Notes under the pieces: generated by a model
What the model was told of the DNA's origin: nothing
Databases searched by the model: none
The model's input: only the letters and a program-made list of their open reading frames with translations
Translations under genes and position numbers: made by a program
Shown here: in pieces, positions 62,761 to 64,000 of the stretch
How the letters are laid out: every line of letters begins with the position of its first letter
Position numbering within the stretch: position 1 is the stretch's first letter
DNA from: Trifolium pratense
Lineage: Eukaryota > Streptophyta > Magnoliopsida > Fabales > Fabaceae
Assembly (NCBI RefSeq): GCF_020283565.1
Contig: NC_060063.1
Location: forward strand, 22,932,777 to 22,996,776
Direction of reading: 5' to 3'
DNA length: 64,000 nt

Positions 62761-64000
62761 TTGCTTAACATATAACTTCTTTAAATTTTCAAAATTGGAA
62801 TTGAGGTTATTTCATATTCATCCTCATGGTCATGATTTTTATTTTAAAATCTTTATGTTTAATACTTAAGTGAATTCTAAACCAAATCATGTTTTAAAGT
62901 CTTTTGGAAAAGAAATGTTTTTGGCATAAAAATGCTTATCAAGTAAGTATGAAAACTATTGCATATTTGCCCAAATTATATCTAGTAAGATATTTTTCAA
63001 AAAAACTGATTTTGAAAAGGATAAAGTTTGTGAAACTTGTATGTATTGTGTCAAGAGCAGTCTTCATTTCAAAAATACAATTTCAACCAAAAACCTCTTG
63101 AATTACTACTTACTAGCTTGCTCTTGTCAAAACTACAAGTATTATGACTTTGTAATACTTGATGATTTATTCAAAGATCCATATGAAATTTATTCTTAAA
63201 ACATGAGAATGATTTCTTTAAAGACTTTTATGTTCTTTGAAAAATGGTTTAAACTTTAAGATTTCAAAAATCATCTCTTAGTAGTAGTGATCATGGGGAG
63301 ATTATGAAAAACTATATATCAAAACATTCTTTGAAGAAAATGATATTTCACTTGATTTTCTTGGTTTAGAATTTCAGCAAAAACAGAATTGTTATAAAAA
63401 AAAAATAAAAAAAAATTCATTAGATGAAATATTTTTAATCAAGTGTTGAAAAATATTTTTGAAAAAAACCATAGACATTGCATATGTTTTTGCATCATGT
63501 TTCTACTTGAGTAAAACTCCAATCCATGTGAAAATATAAAAATCCAATCATATCATGCTTTTATATTTTTTTGTCATTACTATAATTTGGCATAGCAAAG
63601 AAAAAATTAAGAAGATTTTTTAAAATTATCAAAAACATAGTTTTTGGGATACTCTCTTCATTCTCTAAAGTTAAAGTATATGTAATTTCAAATTTACAAG
63701 TTGTATAAATCATGTTAATTACTTTTGATGAGTTTGACAACTTTTATGATAAGAGAAAAGATAATGGTGTTGATGATGATACACAACTACGAGAAGAGAC
63801 CATGAATCAAAAGTTTAAGATTGTTCAAACATCACCTCCACAAATACATCTGAAGAGTTTGAAGTTGACTTACCATCATCCTCATAATTGAATCATTAAT
63901 AGCTCCATTGAAAGAATAAGAACTGAATTTTCTATTGAAGAAAATGGACGGATGTAAAATGAATAAGTATGTGGATGTCATTCTTGAATGATCGTAATGT
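62761..64000. other. Right edge, probably decayed retrotransposon interior
   Basis: AT-rich, with many short interrupted frames. No domain recognised, and no 3' LTR (TGTTGAGGCAAAATCC) reappears. Confidence 0.4.

Overview
The window is AT-rich, intron-containing plant nuclear DNA. Plant-specific gene families (clade D PP2C, AIF-type bHLH, ankyrin-PGG membrane protein), plant LTR, TRIM, MITE, MULE, Helitron and LINE elements, and repeat types I associate with legumes suggest a legume, probably Medicago or a close relative. The species is inferred from recall and was not tested.

Genes are sparse. From left to right they are: the last exon of a PP2C protein phosphatase (915-1127); a two-exon, 203-residue tail-anchored protein ending in LVPT, which looks like a plant KASH/SINE nuclear-envelope protein (3578-4773); a 215-residue atypical bHLH factor of the AIF type (12256-12903); a broken tubulin-folding cofactor E (PFIFFERLING-type) gene (38193-40606); and an apparently intact two-exon ankyrin-PGG gene on the minus strand (50634-52744). 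They show no functional link to one another.

The rest is repeat-built. Three pairs of direct segmental duplications dominate: A/A' (13988-19885 and 53271-59041), B/B' (30613-38539 and 42862-50170) and C/C' (20336-21905 and 22585-24105). Aligning B with B' by eye exposes occupied and empty sites for several insertions: a fold-back MITE with a 9-bp TSD, a Harbinger-type MITE with TTA TSD, a long-TIR element, and a MULE-type element lying directly against a Helitron. The cofactor E pseudogene runs past the end of B but stops at the end of B', so B is probably the original and B' the copy.

Other elements with clear ends are a 961-bp hAT element (12-bp TIR, 8-bp TSD), two MULE-type elements with perfect 9-bp TSDs (one inside the tail of a LINE RNase H remnant), a 353-bp TRIM with two 117-bp LTRs and a 5-bp TSD, a 5'-truncated LINE, and the 5' LTR plus decayed gag of a SIRE/Maximus-like copia element at the right edge. 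Three unrelated LTR promoters each carry an array of short palindromes or hairpins upstream of the TATA box, a shared design worth testing. No tRNA, rRNA or CRISPR array was seen.
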